Assembly (NCBI GenBank): GCA_014898415.1
Contig: RCTD01000023.1
Span: forward strand, 1 to 64,000
Length of the DNA stretch: 64,000 bases
Reading direction: 5' to 3'
Source: Stromatinia cepivora
Lineage: Eukaryota; Ascomycota; Leotiomycetes; Helotiales; Sclerotiniaceae
Part shown: piece by piece, positions 50,017 through 63,388 of the stretch
Numbering within the stretch: position 1 is the stretch's first letter
Layout of the letters: the number at the start of each line of letters is the position of its first letter
Notes under the pieces: model-generated
What the model was told of the DNA's origin: nothing
The model's input: only the letters and a program-made list of their open reading frames with translations
Databases searched by the model: none
Program-made: the position numbers and the translations under genes

Positions 50017-52922
50017 TTAATCAACAACTTCCCCAACTCTTCCCACAAACCCCTCTAACCCAGCAATTCCCTTCTCCCCTCTCTCACTTCCCGCATACAG
50101 CCCATGACCACCCCCGGGCATAACCAAAACCTGACTACCCAACTCTATCCATTCCCTGGACGTCAATAATTCAAAACTAACATCTGTAATGCCATCCGTC
50201 CCAAAAATGAATGGTTCATCTTTCGTTTTTCCATCTGGATCAAATACATCTCCGCCATCCAGTAGGCCCAAACCAAAAACATCGTCGACGTCTTCTGTCC
50301 CCGTATCCGCGTGTATGTCTTTAGCAGGAAGATTTGGCTTTAGTTTGAGGACGCGGGCTGAGGCGCGGATGCTAGCTATGTAGATTACCACTACTGTGCC
50401 CGGTGTGACAGAGTTAATGTCGCCATCATCGAACGACGCAGTAAAACCACTAGCTGCTTGGAGAGAATGATGAGTTTGAAGCATGTGTTTACTTGGTATC
50501 GCCATAACCATTCCTTTCCGGATTCGAGGAGCAGATTGTGAAGAACGTTTCAAGGGACTATCTGAGTGTTCTTCTGGGGTTTCCGAAATATCGAATGCAA
50601 TGCCTATCGTGCCTACTTGACCAGCTTCGATCGTGTGAACTGGGAGACGGAGATTACGGATACTGACTATATGCGCATGTTGCCATTCGCCTTTGATGGC
50701 TGAAGCGGCCGGTGTATTCCGTGAGGCTATCTTGGAAAGTTCGGCTGCTGAAGGGTGAGCGAGTGAGGTATCTAGACTTGTAGGCGAAGAACTGGCATCG
50801 GATTGAGGGGAACCATCGTCGTAAGAATCTGCTGGGAAAGGACCGATGACGATACTATCTCCAATTGACAGTCTACCGAAACGAAGATGACCGGCAACTA
50901 CACTTCCCGCATCGATGCCATTATTGTTAGAGGCTAAAGAATCGTAGAACGCTGGTACTCCAAAGACATCTTCAATGTGGAATAGACACGAAGGTTGTTC
51001 TGGATTGAGTGCCATGCCGATATAGTCGTGAGGAGTGGGTGGAGTAGGTATCGGCAAAGCTTGTAGAAGAGCGTGAAGCTGGCGAATACCGCTTCCCTTC
51101 GCTGCACTTGTAAGAATGATAGGAACTATGGACCTGAGGTCTGACATTGCCATCGTATTGATGACTTTTCGAACGGTATCAGTATCTTTGGGAAGTATAC
51201 TAGTAAGATCTGCATCGACAATGTTCTTAGTTTGGTCTGGCGGAAGAATCGAAGGAGTTCTCCCCGTCGCTTTGATAGCAGATAGAAGCTTTGACAGTGT
51301 CAGGACTAGACTAGGTTTTGAAGCAAGATCAAGCTTAGTGATCACGACAGCCAAAGGTTTGTCTAATTTCAAACAAAGCTCTAGATGTGCCTTTGCTAGA
51401 TCAGTTCCTGCCCCAACCGTGCCAAGTATTTCTGTTGCTGAAGAAGTACTTCCGGCTCCGCTCGAAGCGGCGTCGTCTGCTGCGACACATAGAACAGTCC
51501 AATGCGGCGCCCAGCCAACCAAGCCTCGAACTGTTGTCCTGCGATATCTCGGATGACCAGCAGAGTCGGAAACAAAGAGAAGCCGACCGTCTTCTGCTGT
51601 GGCATGGATATCCGTCCAGGAAGTAACATTGCCAGAAGCATAGTTTATGACCTGTGAGTCTCTATAACCAATCAATTCCTGCGCCACAGAACTTGTAATC
51701 CCTGTGGCAATTTCATGACGATGCTTGAGTAGACTAAGTCTGCTTTTACCTCTACCGTTATCAAGCGTTGTGGTAGACAAGGTGCCCAGAAGACTTGATT
51801 TGCCAGATGTGGTGGGGCCGGTGAGTGTAATGCGCAACTGTTCAGTTGTATCCTCTTGTTGAAAAGGAGGGGTCTCGGCAGACTCGCTCATCGTAGGTTG
51901 TGGGGTATCATGGCGACTGACGGGAGCTTCATCGTGACCTTTTGACTTTGCTCTTTTGGAACTGAGATCTGGAGTTATCAGGGCTTCAGCGACCCACAAT
52001 TTCTCTCGGTGCCGGAGATTTTTTGATGTCGTCTGGTCTTCAGGGACGGCTAGCCATGGCTTTTGTTTCTTAATTCGCTGCGGAATTTGAGATCTCGTGG
52101 CTTCATCTGTCTCTTGCCATTCACATTCCCCAACAACTACCTTCCGAACAATCTCAACATTGCACCCAAGACTAGCTGCCATAGCTCGGAGATTTATCAA
52201 ACTCTCGTCCAGCTCATCGCTCGTCAGACCAACAAATGTGCCATCATCAGAGACGCCAATTTCATATAGTGCTCCACGACTTTCCTCGAGCCCGGCTAGC
52301 AGCTTCCCAGGTCTCGAGGGAGCATCCAAGCTCGTTGCGGTGCCAGGCAATCTGTTGAAATCGGAGTCAGCACAAGTTCACAATCAAGTACACTTCTTGG
52401 ATGTCTCCAAGTTTGATTGTTCTATTCTGAAAATGGGCCACACTGACACAAATATACAATCAACGCTATGGGGTCATGCACTCACTTTGGTAACACAAGA
52501 TCACTTGTAGATGATGCATGATATGGAGACGACTGTTGTAGGCGCCACAGCAATTGGGTTGTAAGCTGCTCTAGACGTTTCTGTTTGCTTTGATTGGATG
52601 GTGCCAATATGGGGCTAGCTTTCTCCTGATTCAGGGGTTGCTGTTTGTGCTGCTGAGAGCCGGATATTATTGAGCCAGTGCTTGAAGAACTATAAGTCCT
52701 CCTTGGTCTTAACAAGAGATGCAATTTATATTCCGTGGGACCTTCTTGCGGTTCCGCCTCCAATTTCGTAACTCCATATTCCGAAATATGACTTGACCCA
52801 GGGGTAGGGTGTAGGGCTTTTGGATATGGCAGAGGTGTTGACGGTTTGGAAGAATCGGTAGGAGTCAACCATGGAGATTCTACCCTTGGGGGTTCCGGCT
52901 CATATGTAAAAATCGATGCCAT
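50017..52922 (-). CDS. GTPBP1/GTPBP2-like translational GTPase, 923 aa, two exons
   Basis: Exons are 52922-52486 and 52351-50017; the donor AA|GTGAGT and acceptor ACAG|A keep the frame. About the first 320 residues are a disordered, Ser/Pro-rich N-terminus (exon 1) and a conserved segment (GALYEIGVSDDGTFVGL, then a CEW motif) typical of the GP-1 family. The G domain shows G1 G-P-T-T-S-G-K-S-S (about residue 324), G3 D-S-A-G-H (about 408), G4 T-K-L-D (about 484) and G5 T-S-A-A-K-G. EF-Tu-like beta-barrel domains follow, with VAGHLRFGRLSIGDSIVIGP in domain 2. Metazoan GTPBP1/2 act in ribosome rescue and mRNA surveillance; the fungal role is inferred. A serine-rich insertion (SPQSDASSSPTSLD) lies in domain 2. 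Divergent from SEC9 with 916 bp between the starts. Confidence 0.9.
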
Positions 52923-53838
52923 TATCCAATACTGATGATACCCGTAGCCAATAGTCGATTATCCAAACCTCCTTCGATAACCCAAATATCAATGGTACTT
53001 ATTGTCACCGCCCAGGATATTCCAATCCTCACTCAACAAGCCGTAGATTCTTCAAAGACTGTCGCCGCCGTATTAATATTTTCCCGATGGCTGGGGAAGA
53101 GTGTATATTCATATGGTGATTATGTATTCGGAAAGGGTGTAATAATAGTAGAACCATTTTGATTTTCGTATCGGAATTGATTACTGAAATGCTGAATAGC
53201 TTCAGGAAACTAGGATTGACTGGAAGTCGGTGGAAAGAAGTGTAGGTATCGAACTGAAAATCAGTTATGCGGATATGACAGAAGTCATCTTGATATAACT
53301 TCTCTTTGTATATTAAATTGTTTCCGTATCATTTAGGATAATGTAGGGAGGAGGTTTCTACTCAATAATAAATTATTCTACTTCGTAGGTACGGGGTAGT
53401 ACGATGAATCAGTCACACCGTTGATCATTGAACAATTGATTATGACTGGGGAAATTCATTGGCTCTGATAAGTAAGTAATACAGTAGGTAAATACTACCT
53501 AGGTACCTGTACCTAGGTTCAGGCAGGTATGTGGCTAAGGGGGGCTCGGAAGTTCCACAGGCTAAGCCCCACTCGACTTTTCAGGCATCTTGTTCATGGA
53601 TCAATACCCTGAAACTCATTTGCATCTTCGACCCATATTCCCAAGACAACCCTTTGTTACAACTTTTCAACTTTACATTAAGAATAGACTCAGATCCCGT
53701 TGACTTAAATACTTCATTGCCATCTCTTTCTATCTGTCAGACACAATAGACCACTCCTTCCATTTTCTTATTATTCTCTATTGAAATTTCTCTAACTACC
53801 TTTCAGCCAGATAATCGCCATCTCATTGAATTATCACA
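52923..53838. promoter_or_regulatory. Divergent promoter region between the GTPase gene and SEC9
   Basis: No gene was seen. CT-rich leader sequence precedes the SEC9 ATG, and a cluster of TACCTAGGTA-type palindromes lies at 53,495-53,518. Confidence 0.5.
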
Positions 53839-55166
53839 ATGGGTCTCTTTTCACGAAAAGACAAGAACTCCTCTCCTGCTCCGGCGGCGAATCCTTATGC
53901 CACTCCACAACCTCAAGCCGATCCTTATGCGCAAGATAACAAATATGCAAATATGCCCGCCCAGCCCACTCAATCTCCATATCAATCAGCCAGACAACAG
54001 TATACCGCCCCAGGAGCTGGGAATGCCCCTAACGGTGGTCTGCCGGGTGGTCCTCGAGGTGGAATGGGCGGCCCTAATCCTCGAGCTCCAGCTCCAAATG
54101 GTGGTGGTTACGGATCTGATAAATATGGCAGCGGTGGTGGATATGGCGCAAACAGATACGATGGCCCACCTGCCAATTCGGGATCAAAATATGGTCCAGC
54201 TGGTTATGGTGGTTTAGGACGAACAAACAGCAATGATACAACTACGACGGAAGACAACAAGAATGAACTATTCGGTGGCGCAAAGGATAGATACGCACAA
54301 AAGGCAGCTGCCAGCTCTGATCGACCTCCGCCATATGGTGCTCAGTCAGATTCTGGCCCATCAACTGGAGGCGGATATGGGGCTTATGGAGAAGAAAGAC
54401 AGCTTACCGCCGAAGAAGAGGAAGAGGAAGATGTACAGGCAACAAAGGCTCAAATCAGGGCCATGAAGCAAGAAGATGTTTCATCTACCCGAAACGCATT
54501 GAGAATCGCGGCCCAAGCTGAAGAAACCGGCCGTGCTACCTTGGCTCGTCTAGGTGCACAAGGAGAACGTATCCACAATACCGAGAAGAACTTGGATCTT
54601 GCTGCCAACCATAACCGACTCGCTGAGGAGAAGGCTAAAGAATTGAAGACTCTTAACAAGAGTATGTTCGCCGTTCATGTTTCCAACCCGTTCACGGCAA
54701 AATCAAGAAAGGCTCAACGAGACGAAGATATTATCAATAAACATAGATCAGAACGTGACCAGCGTGAGGAGACTAGAAATGCAGCTTTTGCATCTTCACA
54801 AAGAATGGAGGCAAACTTCAGAGAACTTCAGCCAGGAGATGTTGGATATCGAGCAACAGCAACCAAAGCCAGTCTTGTAGAGAGGTCAAAATATCAATTC
54901 GAAGCCGACTCTGAGGATGACGAAATGGAGAATGAAATTGACTCCAACTTGGATGCTCTTGGTCATGCTGCCGGAAGATTGAATTTACTGGCTAAGGCTA
55001 CTGGTCGTGAAGTTGATGACCAGAACAAACACATCGAGAGAATCATTGGCAAGGTACGTTATTATATAATTATATTTGTCCTACATAATTGCTAACTATG
55101 TCTCAGAGCGACCGTGTCGACGATCAAATCGCTATGAACAGAGCCAGATTGGACCGCATTCACTAA
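53839..55166 (+). CDS. SEC9: Plasma-membrane Qbc-SNARE, Sec9/SNAP-25 family, 424 aa, two exons
   Basis: Exons are 53839-55053 and 55107-55166, with a 53-bp intron (GTACGT donor, GCTAAC branch site, CTCAG acceptor). The start (CACAATGGG) is in good context. The first 200 residues are Pro/Gly/Tyr-rich and disordered (many GGGYG-like repeats), a Sec9 trait absent from animal SNAP-25. The first SNARE helix (Qb) spans about residues 213-275 with central glutamine in L-G-A-Q-G-E-R. The second (Qc) spans about 365-424 with central glutamine in V-D-D-Q-N-K-H; the intron cuts inside it and the last 19 residues come from exon 2. No palmitoylated cysteines and no membrane anchor, as in yeast Sec9. It pairs with Sso-type syntaxin and Snc-type synaptobrevin for secretory vesicle fusion at the plasma membrane. 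Confidence 0.95.
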
Positions 55167-58100
55167 AGTGCATCCTCGTTCACATAGACTCATTAAGTTC
55201 TCTCAATAAGTTATGCTGTTAGCGGCGTCTAGTCTAGGACATCGTGATAATCTATATCGAAAAGACATTGGAATAGCCGATCAAGACTGAGTCATGGAAA
55301 AACCCTGTAAAAATGTTCAATCATGATTGCTAGCGAGATGTTCCAGGTGGAAGCATACCATATTACAATCTAGGAGTTTTGGTTGCATGCGCGGGTTTCA
55401 CAGGGTCTTTTGAGGGTGGGATACCTAGTTTACTTTGTTGTTGATATGTATAAATACAGGGTTTGCCAATTTAAACTTTTCATATGATATTCTCTTCGAA
55501 TGCTCTCTGTCTCGTGAGTATTCGACGCTTTTGTGATTTTCAAAGACCTTGACTAGAGAGATGGATGAAATGAATTTCAGGAGTGATGATCACTTAGTTA
55601 CATACATACTTCGGGAAAGCAGATGGGCAAAGGTAAAGCCTAACTTGTTATAGTGTATTGCATGTTATTTAAGTAAAGCACCGTATCTACAACATTTTTC
55701 CTTTGTCAAATCCACATCCCTATGTCCAGAATCTACCGGTGAGAAAACCCATTTCATTTCGACCGAGAAGCGAAAAGGGGGAGACAGAAAGGGGAGTGGC
55801 GAAAGTATTCGCTTACCTTATTTATCTTGGAACCGAGTGATTATTAACATATTAGATGGACTTAGTTCACTCTGGTAGTATTGCATTTACATATGTAAGT
55901 AGATGGGTATCCGCTGGAAAATTCGGAACTCAGTGGTAGATAGGTATGCAGATTTTGTTGATTTGCTACAGGATGGATGAATGAATGAATGATATACGCA
56001 TCTAACGAGGGCGTATTCCACCTCCCTCTATCGTCCTGAAATTTTGTGATGTTCGAGCTCAATGGCTTGCCTCTTTATTTTTAGAGATGTGTGATGTACT
56101 TTCTACCCCAAACCAATGTACTGAATCATATAATCTATGCCATGTTTCAAGCATATAAAGAAATTCACATTCGAGTTCTGATCCAAATTTGCATGCAGTA
56201 TCGGGATGAGCGATTTCGATGGCAAATGCACGATGCACAATACTGGTATGCGAGTAGAGTAGAGGTTTAATTTTCATTCGGGATGCGTATAGATTATATA
56301 TACTGTAGAAAAGGGGGAGGGGCAGGCGCTAAAAGATGTGTATCATGAACATAGGAGGTAGGAGGTGTGATGATCGATGAAATAGAGGAAATGTTCGGAA
56401 GAATGAATTGAATGAATAGAGTATATAAAACAAATCACAAATTAAAGCCCAGTCATTATTCGCGAATATCAATACCACTTCTATACAGATAAAGGCATAG
56501 TATTGTACTTTACCCTTTCATTGAGAAGTCATACTACATGATGAAAAGTCTGGTATATGAAAGTTTCTTTCGTGGCATTAAAAAAGTCCAAGGACTTTAT
56601 GCTTAAATGGGAATCATGTATTAATCGTCTTCGCTGGGCAAGCAACAAGTCAATGATCTCATCTATACCATGAAATCTCGGTATTTAGTAAGCCCCTTCG
56701 TTATAGCTATAAACATAGGCTCCGTCCATGTAGTCTGGCGAATGAAATGGAAGAATATACTTGAATGAATGAGTAGGTATGAGGGTACATCAGCACAAAA
56801 CCCCATTGCATTTCGAGTAATCGTGAATTCTTCTACTAATCCAAATAGACTCATTCATTAACAGTGGAGATGGGCATTCCTGATTCTGACCAACATCTTT
56901 TGCAGCACATTTCATCACTCTCCTGTAAGGATATCTCTTTCTCTCCGCATATTATCAAAGAAGACAAAAAGAGCAAACAATGGATACGTGTTAGGTCGAC
57001 ACCCTTCCGACCAGAAGTGGAAACAGCAAGAGGATCCAGGAGATAAATAGGAGAGTACTCCCATATGCAAAAAGGTAGTTTCAACATACAACAGTGGGGA
57101 TTCGCTGGTGGTCACCCACCCAACTACTAATCCACCGATCTGAAGCTTGTGTATGGCAGAGCGGACGGGATGCCCAATTCTCTTCAGTCTATGGTCGTAT
57201 GTGAGGGAGAACGGTTTATTTGAGAATATATTTCGGTTGAGTTGATGCGACTATCTGTTGCCACGCCCCCAAACTCAATACATGTATCCAAGCACGCTCG
57301 ATTGTTAACTAGAGAAAATAAAGGGACAAACTTCATCATGGGTGCAGTAAATACAAAATATTGACGTCGTAAGAAAAGCGTTAGAGATGAAAGTCTGGGC
57401 TGAGAAATATTTGGGTTGAAGTTGCAATCCACTTGGGCATAACCAAACATCCCGTTTCACTAAGATAGGACGAATACATCGAAGAATATTTCAGAGTGAC
57501 TTCATCATCTGATCGATGAAACCATATATGACTCGTTGCTATGTAACATACTGAGTAGTTTTTTCTTTAGGTGGTATGCAGTAACACGGAATTTGCTGGT
57601 CCTGTTCGTAGTCGCCACGAAAAATACGAGAACCTTTGAAATTATTCCGCGAAGCATAAATTTGGTGATCGTTCCATCGAGTCGGCCAATATTATGTAGG
57701 TAATATTCGTATTGTGAGATTCATATTCCAGGCCGGGATGTTGAACAGTTTGTTGTTTCTGAATGACCCCTTTGTGGGTCAAGAAGGAGGTGAACATGTT
57801 TCTTCTGTAAGGTTGGTTGAGATTGTGAATGACCAAATATCGCTCCACAATTTCAGGGAGAAAAAAGGGAGCTTGTGGTTGTGAGTATATGTTGGCAATT
57901 ACCCGGAATCTTGGATCGTGTTATGGTAGATGGAAGTGAAATAATGCAACGCATTGACTCCGATGTCCCCGATGGACTTATCTTATTGCAATCGCTGTTT
58001 GATTGTACGCCATTGTTGGTATAAGCTGAATGGTGGTCGTAAGGTAAAGTCGCCTTGCTTTTACTGTGCTCGTATGTGATACGCTTGGAAGGTTATACGA

Positions 58101-60898
58101 GCTTGATTGGCAGGCACATGGGAAACTTTATTGCGGTCAGTATTGTACATATGCGTTGTGGTGCAGTTGGCATTTTGCATTTGAGTGCGGGTAGTGGTTA
58201 CGAAATGGAGGGGTAAGATGATTCCGTAATAATGAAAGGTTTTGATATGGTTCCGGTTTTCCAGCTTGGGCTCTTGTATATGCTGTTATTGAATATACCA
58301 GCGATATTGCCCTGCCGATGACCAGGCAAGCTTAAGAATCGAGGGAGCCAAACTGAATTTGGATATAGATAATGGATATTTTCGTGAGGACCTGAGTTAA
58401 CGGGATAAAAGTATAAAAATCCTCACAGTTCTGGGATATTGCTTGAGAAATGGGTTATGGATGGGGATGGATGATCACATATGCAATGCTGCAATACATA
58501 ACTCCATTCATTTTTCAGAAAAGGGAAAATGGATTGGCAAAAGCGAGCTGCTCGCTCGGTAGGCAATAGAATGAATCATGAATCATTCAGGACATACTCG
58601 TCGAACCGTTTGGTGTAGCACCAAAAATAATGGCACAGTGCTGCTATGCCTAGACGAGTTTTTACCGGAGTGGGAAAAAGTAAAAGTGGAAGAAGTAAAC
58701 TATGGATGGAAGTTATGTGAGACCTTTCCCTTTATTCCTTCCTGCGTTTGGTTGGCAATGGTTGTGTAACATCGAGAAAAAGCTGTTTTGTTTTGGGTAT
58801 TGTTCGGCGAAAGTGGTTGGCTGGGACAAGGAGATTGGAAAGCAAGAAAGTATGAGAAAATGCCCTTAAATTCGATGTGACTTACATGCTTGCTAAGGTT
58901 GTACCATCACCCGATGAGCCTTTGGAGACAAATCAGACCTTAGGTAGTACCAGGAAAACGAATGGCGATAAAGTATATAAATGGATATGGATATGGATTT
59001 GGCCATGGTGCTTTTTCTACAATGTCTCTTGTCGAAAGGATGAAAAAGCAACAGAAACAGTTTTTTGTTCCTGAATCAACAATACACATATAATCAATTT
59101 CTCGAATAAATGGTAACTAGTATATATACATCAATGAATGAATATTATTTACTCGTAAGAAGATTTACCTACTTTAACCCAATTATTCAATCAACTTTCT
59201 GGCACAATACCGATAGATACCTTAACAGTAGTAGGCATTTAGAATCGGCGACAACCGTTGTCATCCTTGTTACTCGAGGACCTGATGTCAAACTTCATTG
59301 AATACGATTATCCAGGTTCTACGGCTGGCTGCTCAAAAGATTGGCATTTCCTGGGAACTAGTTTATAGTAAATGATCGACAGCAATGGTATCTGTCTAAA
59401 ATTGCCCCTTTTGTCTATAACTGTCGAGTAAATAATATGAGCGACGGTGCTATCTATTATTAAAAACAGCGAGTTGATTATAGGAAGGTTCATCAATAAA
59501 TAATGTAGGTACCTAGTATCAGCAAACATCTCTCCAATATTGAATATTGTGGAATTTACCAGGTAGATTGCCTAGGTAGGTGGGTGATGGATGAAAATAT
59601 ATATATATACCAATCAATTACCTGAGATAAGACAGAGATTCATGAGGGTTTAAGACAAAGCGTTATTTTATTTATAAGCATATACCTACTAGTTATAGTT
59701 ACCCTAGCATTTATCGTTATCGATAAAAGAGTAAATAGGTACTCAAATCTAACTACCTTCTTCACACATACACATCCTCACTACAGTAAAATGATTTTCA
59801 CTCAAAATCTAAGACATTCATTCTTCCTACTTGTTACGAAACATATCATGATCACTAATTGAATTCATGAGTCGTGAACTTATTTATCTACAGAGTATGC
59901 AAACGCAGTACTAGGTACACATAATGATAGTATATACTTTCACCAAGCCAACCTGTTTATCCTGAACTTCTAACCTGCCTAGTAGGTACCTATTAGTACT
60001 CAATCAACCCTTTCAATCACTACCTACATGTTATACCCCGCTCTTCATGAAGGGTTCATTTCATAGAACAATCAGTGTGAAACTCTTTTGATTTTCTACA
60101 CTTTTACTTTTGCCGTGTTATGTATGATCTTATATTTTCTTCTTTCGAATTCCAATTCGATATCAATCTGCGGAATATTCGTTTTCTCTGGACTTCACTT
60201 ATATTCCACGACAACTATATTAAAATCTGTTGATCCGTTTGAAATCTGGAATATGGAGTGAAATAATTGATCCCATCATTTTGGAGAAACTTAGGTACTT
60301 ATTTTACTACTACTGTACTGTACTTAACTGCCTCATATTAGCATACCATACACCATACCTAATCTATGAAAATCCCTTCACAGCTACCTACATATTTGTA
60401 CTAACCCCAACTCTCGGCTTCAGAAGTCAATTATAACTAACACCCGATTCAGTTGCGACCATACCAAAACTCAGTCAGCTCCGCATCAAAACCCAATCCC
60501 AACCCCCCCGCCTGATCTTACCTACCTACAGTTTCTCTTTCACTTAGTATTATTGTTCATACTTCCACCATACTATACGATTAATCTTAACTGATTGAAT
60601 CCATCTCTAAATCATTCGACCTCTTACGAAGGTATCCAAACCGCTTGATCGTCCACCGTACGAGTTCCGTCAATCAATTAGAACAAGATCCCTACAGCCT
60701 TACCACGTAATGCTACTCCAAAACTACAACAAAATACGATAAAGTCAAGTTAAATGGGTATTTAGGGACATCTACGACACTTGAACAAGCACATTTCAAT
60801 TCATAAACAACAGTCAACTATTCTTCACAAGAGATCGTCGAAGACTTGGAGATCTATTCGAGTTTCCATCACAGGTCAGTGCGGGGTCGATAAGACAA
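55167..60898. other. 5.7-kb gene-free stretch
   Basis: Composition is that of the islands, yet no frame has an ATG together with coding character and splice continuity; candidate frames (for example at 56,059-56,277, 57,184-57,450 and 58,578-58,769) are short and unrelated to known proteins. SEC9 3' untranslated sequence occupies the start, and CT-rich sequence at 60,400-60,890 looks like the leader of the RING gene. TACCTAGG-type palindromes occur at 59,506-59,518, 59,571-59,580 and near 59,975-59,992. It may hold long untranslated regions or non-coding RNA. Confidence 0.5.
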
Positions 60899-63296
60899 AT
60901 GGATAATACGATGGAGGATGATGATGTTGATATGCCATATGCGCCGCCGTTGCAACAAGCTACTGCCTCTCGTTGCCCATATAATCAAGCTTCCCGGAAT
61001 AGCATGCATAGGCCCAATACACGGTACCCAGCACTTATGAATCCTTGGACAGGCTACCGAGAAGGCTACAATATGCCCACTTCGATGTATGGCACTCCCA
61101 ATATGCCCTCATTTCCGTATGGTGGTGCAAATCCAAGTTATGCAACTCCCGGTTATGCCACACAGCATGCACAGTGGTCTCAGAATCCACATGCTCAGGG
61201 AAATGCATTTTCCAATATTCAAGATCCACAACATCAAAATCTAGAGTTGTCGGGTAGTAGACCGTTCCCTACACTGCCTCCTCCTATGTCAGTCCCCACC
61301 GACTACCACTCTTGGTCGGGTCTCTGGCCTAATGAACCTCGCGCTATGTCCATGTTCGCCGAAGAAAACTCTATAGCGGACAATAATAATAACCCTCAAG
61401 GAATGAACTATACGGGAAACAGCGTGGCAGGCGTTTCAAGAGAACAAGGTAACCTCCCATTTCGACTGACCCGTTCATTTCATTTAGGGATCATTACCAG
61501 CTCCTAGACTTCTGATACTCCATGAGGTTGTAACACCACTTAGTCGCTGACATTCTTGGAATAGTTCAACAACGACGACGCGAGCGAGAGAGTCGGGATC
61601 TATATACTCCCCCGGATGCTAGTCCGGAAGCTTGTAAGTACACTCACTTCTATATCGGAACAGCTTGTGAACTTTATTGCGGTCGTTCCAGCCAGCTCTG
61701 CATGTCATTTCTTATGTCTACCTTTCCCTACTTTAAAAATCATACAAGGCAAATGCACAGGAGGCGAAGACCGTTCACTAACGAAGTTTTAGTTGGAAAT
61801 ACGTCTTCGCATACTACAATTCCTGCCAGCACTTCTGAATGGGATCGACCGACGGCTAGGCAAGCACGGCGTTTGGCTGAGGCTCAACGCAGAACAACCT
61901 TAGCCCGTGCCAGTTATGGTGCCAGGTATGCTAATAGAGATCCTCTTAATAGAGATTCAGATACGGATGAAGAGGACCTTGAATATAGCGATAATGATGA
62001 TGACCTGGAAGCAATGCTTGGATATTCTCAAATCATGAATATGACGGATGAGGGCGGCGCCTTGGCTGCCGTTTTGCGTGGCCGTGTTGGGGTGGGTGGG
62101 AAAAGAATGCCATCCAAGGAGTTTTTGCTCTCACTCGAGACCCTGAATCCCAGTGATATGTCGGAAGAAGAACGAAGTAAGTCCAGTACAAAGTTTCGTC
62201 ACATTTTTTCTGACCATATCCAGGTTGTATGATTTGCTACAACGAATTCGGCGTAAAGAATCCTGAAGGCGTGAGCGAACAGCCATTACGTTTACCGAAG
62301 TGTAGACATATATTTGGAGCTATATGTATCAAAAAATGGTTCAAGGAGAATGACAGCTGCCCGTATTGCCGGGACAAAGTTCCATCGGAATCTGCTGCCG
62401 CGAAGATAATAGTGAGGCATGCTCGCCAGCTGATGCGGGATCAAAGGGATCAGATGCGAAACGGTCTCAGTGCAACAGCCCGTTCAACTGAAGCCGGTCA
62501 CCTCAATCCAAGGTACGTCCCGGTTAATCCCTCTCCGGAAATTAGCTAACGTGCTGGAAGCGCACTCAATTCACAGGAATCTCAAAGCATGACCTCGGGC
62601 GATCGCACACCACCAGTCTGGTCAAGACCATCGACAGCTGACGCAGTAGAAAGCCGACGTCGCGTGTCCCGAGGAAGAACTGGGGGCCATAGAGCAGCAC
62701 ACCTATCGACACGTCCGAATCCGATGACTTCTGCAAGACTTTACACTCCCGCTTCACCTTCACAATTGCAAAATGAAGTCAGCCCTCCTCAAACACATTC
62801 ACGACATAATTCGAATTCGGAAGGTGTATCACCTGCGATAGCTGTCGGATCCACTACAAATAACAGAGATCACCAGCCGGCACCGCTTCCAGTTAACTCG
62901 TTGGGGAACCCGGCAAACTCGAATAATTATATGGCCTCGAACTCATCGCGGGCAACTTCGGCAATCTCGAATAGCTATATGTCTCCGTTTGCACCTTCTT
63001 ATTCTCAAAATAGACCGATCGCGTTCGGATCTGTGAGAACTCCCACATTCGATCCAACCCAAAACGAGAATGCCTTTCACCTTTACAATTTTCAACCTCA
63101 GGTTCCCCAACAAGAGGATTCTGCTGTCTTTCAAAGCCAGCAACAAGCTCTGCAGCAGTATCAGCAGCAAGTTTTTGATCAGCAAGCTCATCAACAACGA
63201 GAGCGTGAGCAGCATAGAGAGAGAGAAATGAGAGAAGTGGAGCAGCGTGCCAATGAACAGCAGTTTCATCCGCATGGGGATATGAGAGATTATTAA
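60899..63296 (+). CDS. RING-finger protein, probable E3 ubiquitin ligase, 675 aa, five exons
   Basis: Exons are 60899-61448, 61565-61633, 61793-62176, 62224-62512 and 62561-63296; all four introns have GTAAC/GTAAGT/GTACGT donors and, where checked, CTAAC or CTGAC branch sites. Residues 1-200 are disordered and rich in P, Y, N and Q. An Arg/Glu-rich helix follows (TARQARRLAEAQR), then an acidic patch (DSDTDEEDLEYSDNDDD). The RING spans about 336-383: C336-M-I-C339, C361-R-H363, C369, C380-P-Y-C383. At the usual fifth zinc position (HIF-x) there is a glycine, so only seven standard ligands are seen. The tail is Q-rich with a coiled coil (QREREQHREREMREVEQR). Substrate and location cannot be told. 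The frame stays open through the second intron, so a retained-intron form is possible. Confidence 0.85.
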
Positions 63297-63388
63297 AGAA
63301 CACTTTCCACAAAAACAAAATACTTTTGGAAGTACCTCAGATTGCAAACACAACCTTCGATTTATTCGAACTTTTTTTATTGACTTTC

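Noticed and set aside
61565..61792. Using the ATG at 61,702 as start of a separate RING protein
   Set aside because: The segment 61,634-61,792 has a strong donor, branch site and acceptor, and its translation looks non-coding; the five-exon model joins all parts in frame.
62513..62588. Acceptor CACAG at 62,579 for the last RING intron
   Set aside because: It leads to an immediate stop; the GGAAG acceptor at 62,560, just after a CTAAC branch site, keeps the frame.
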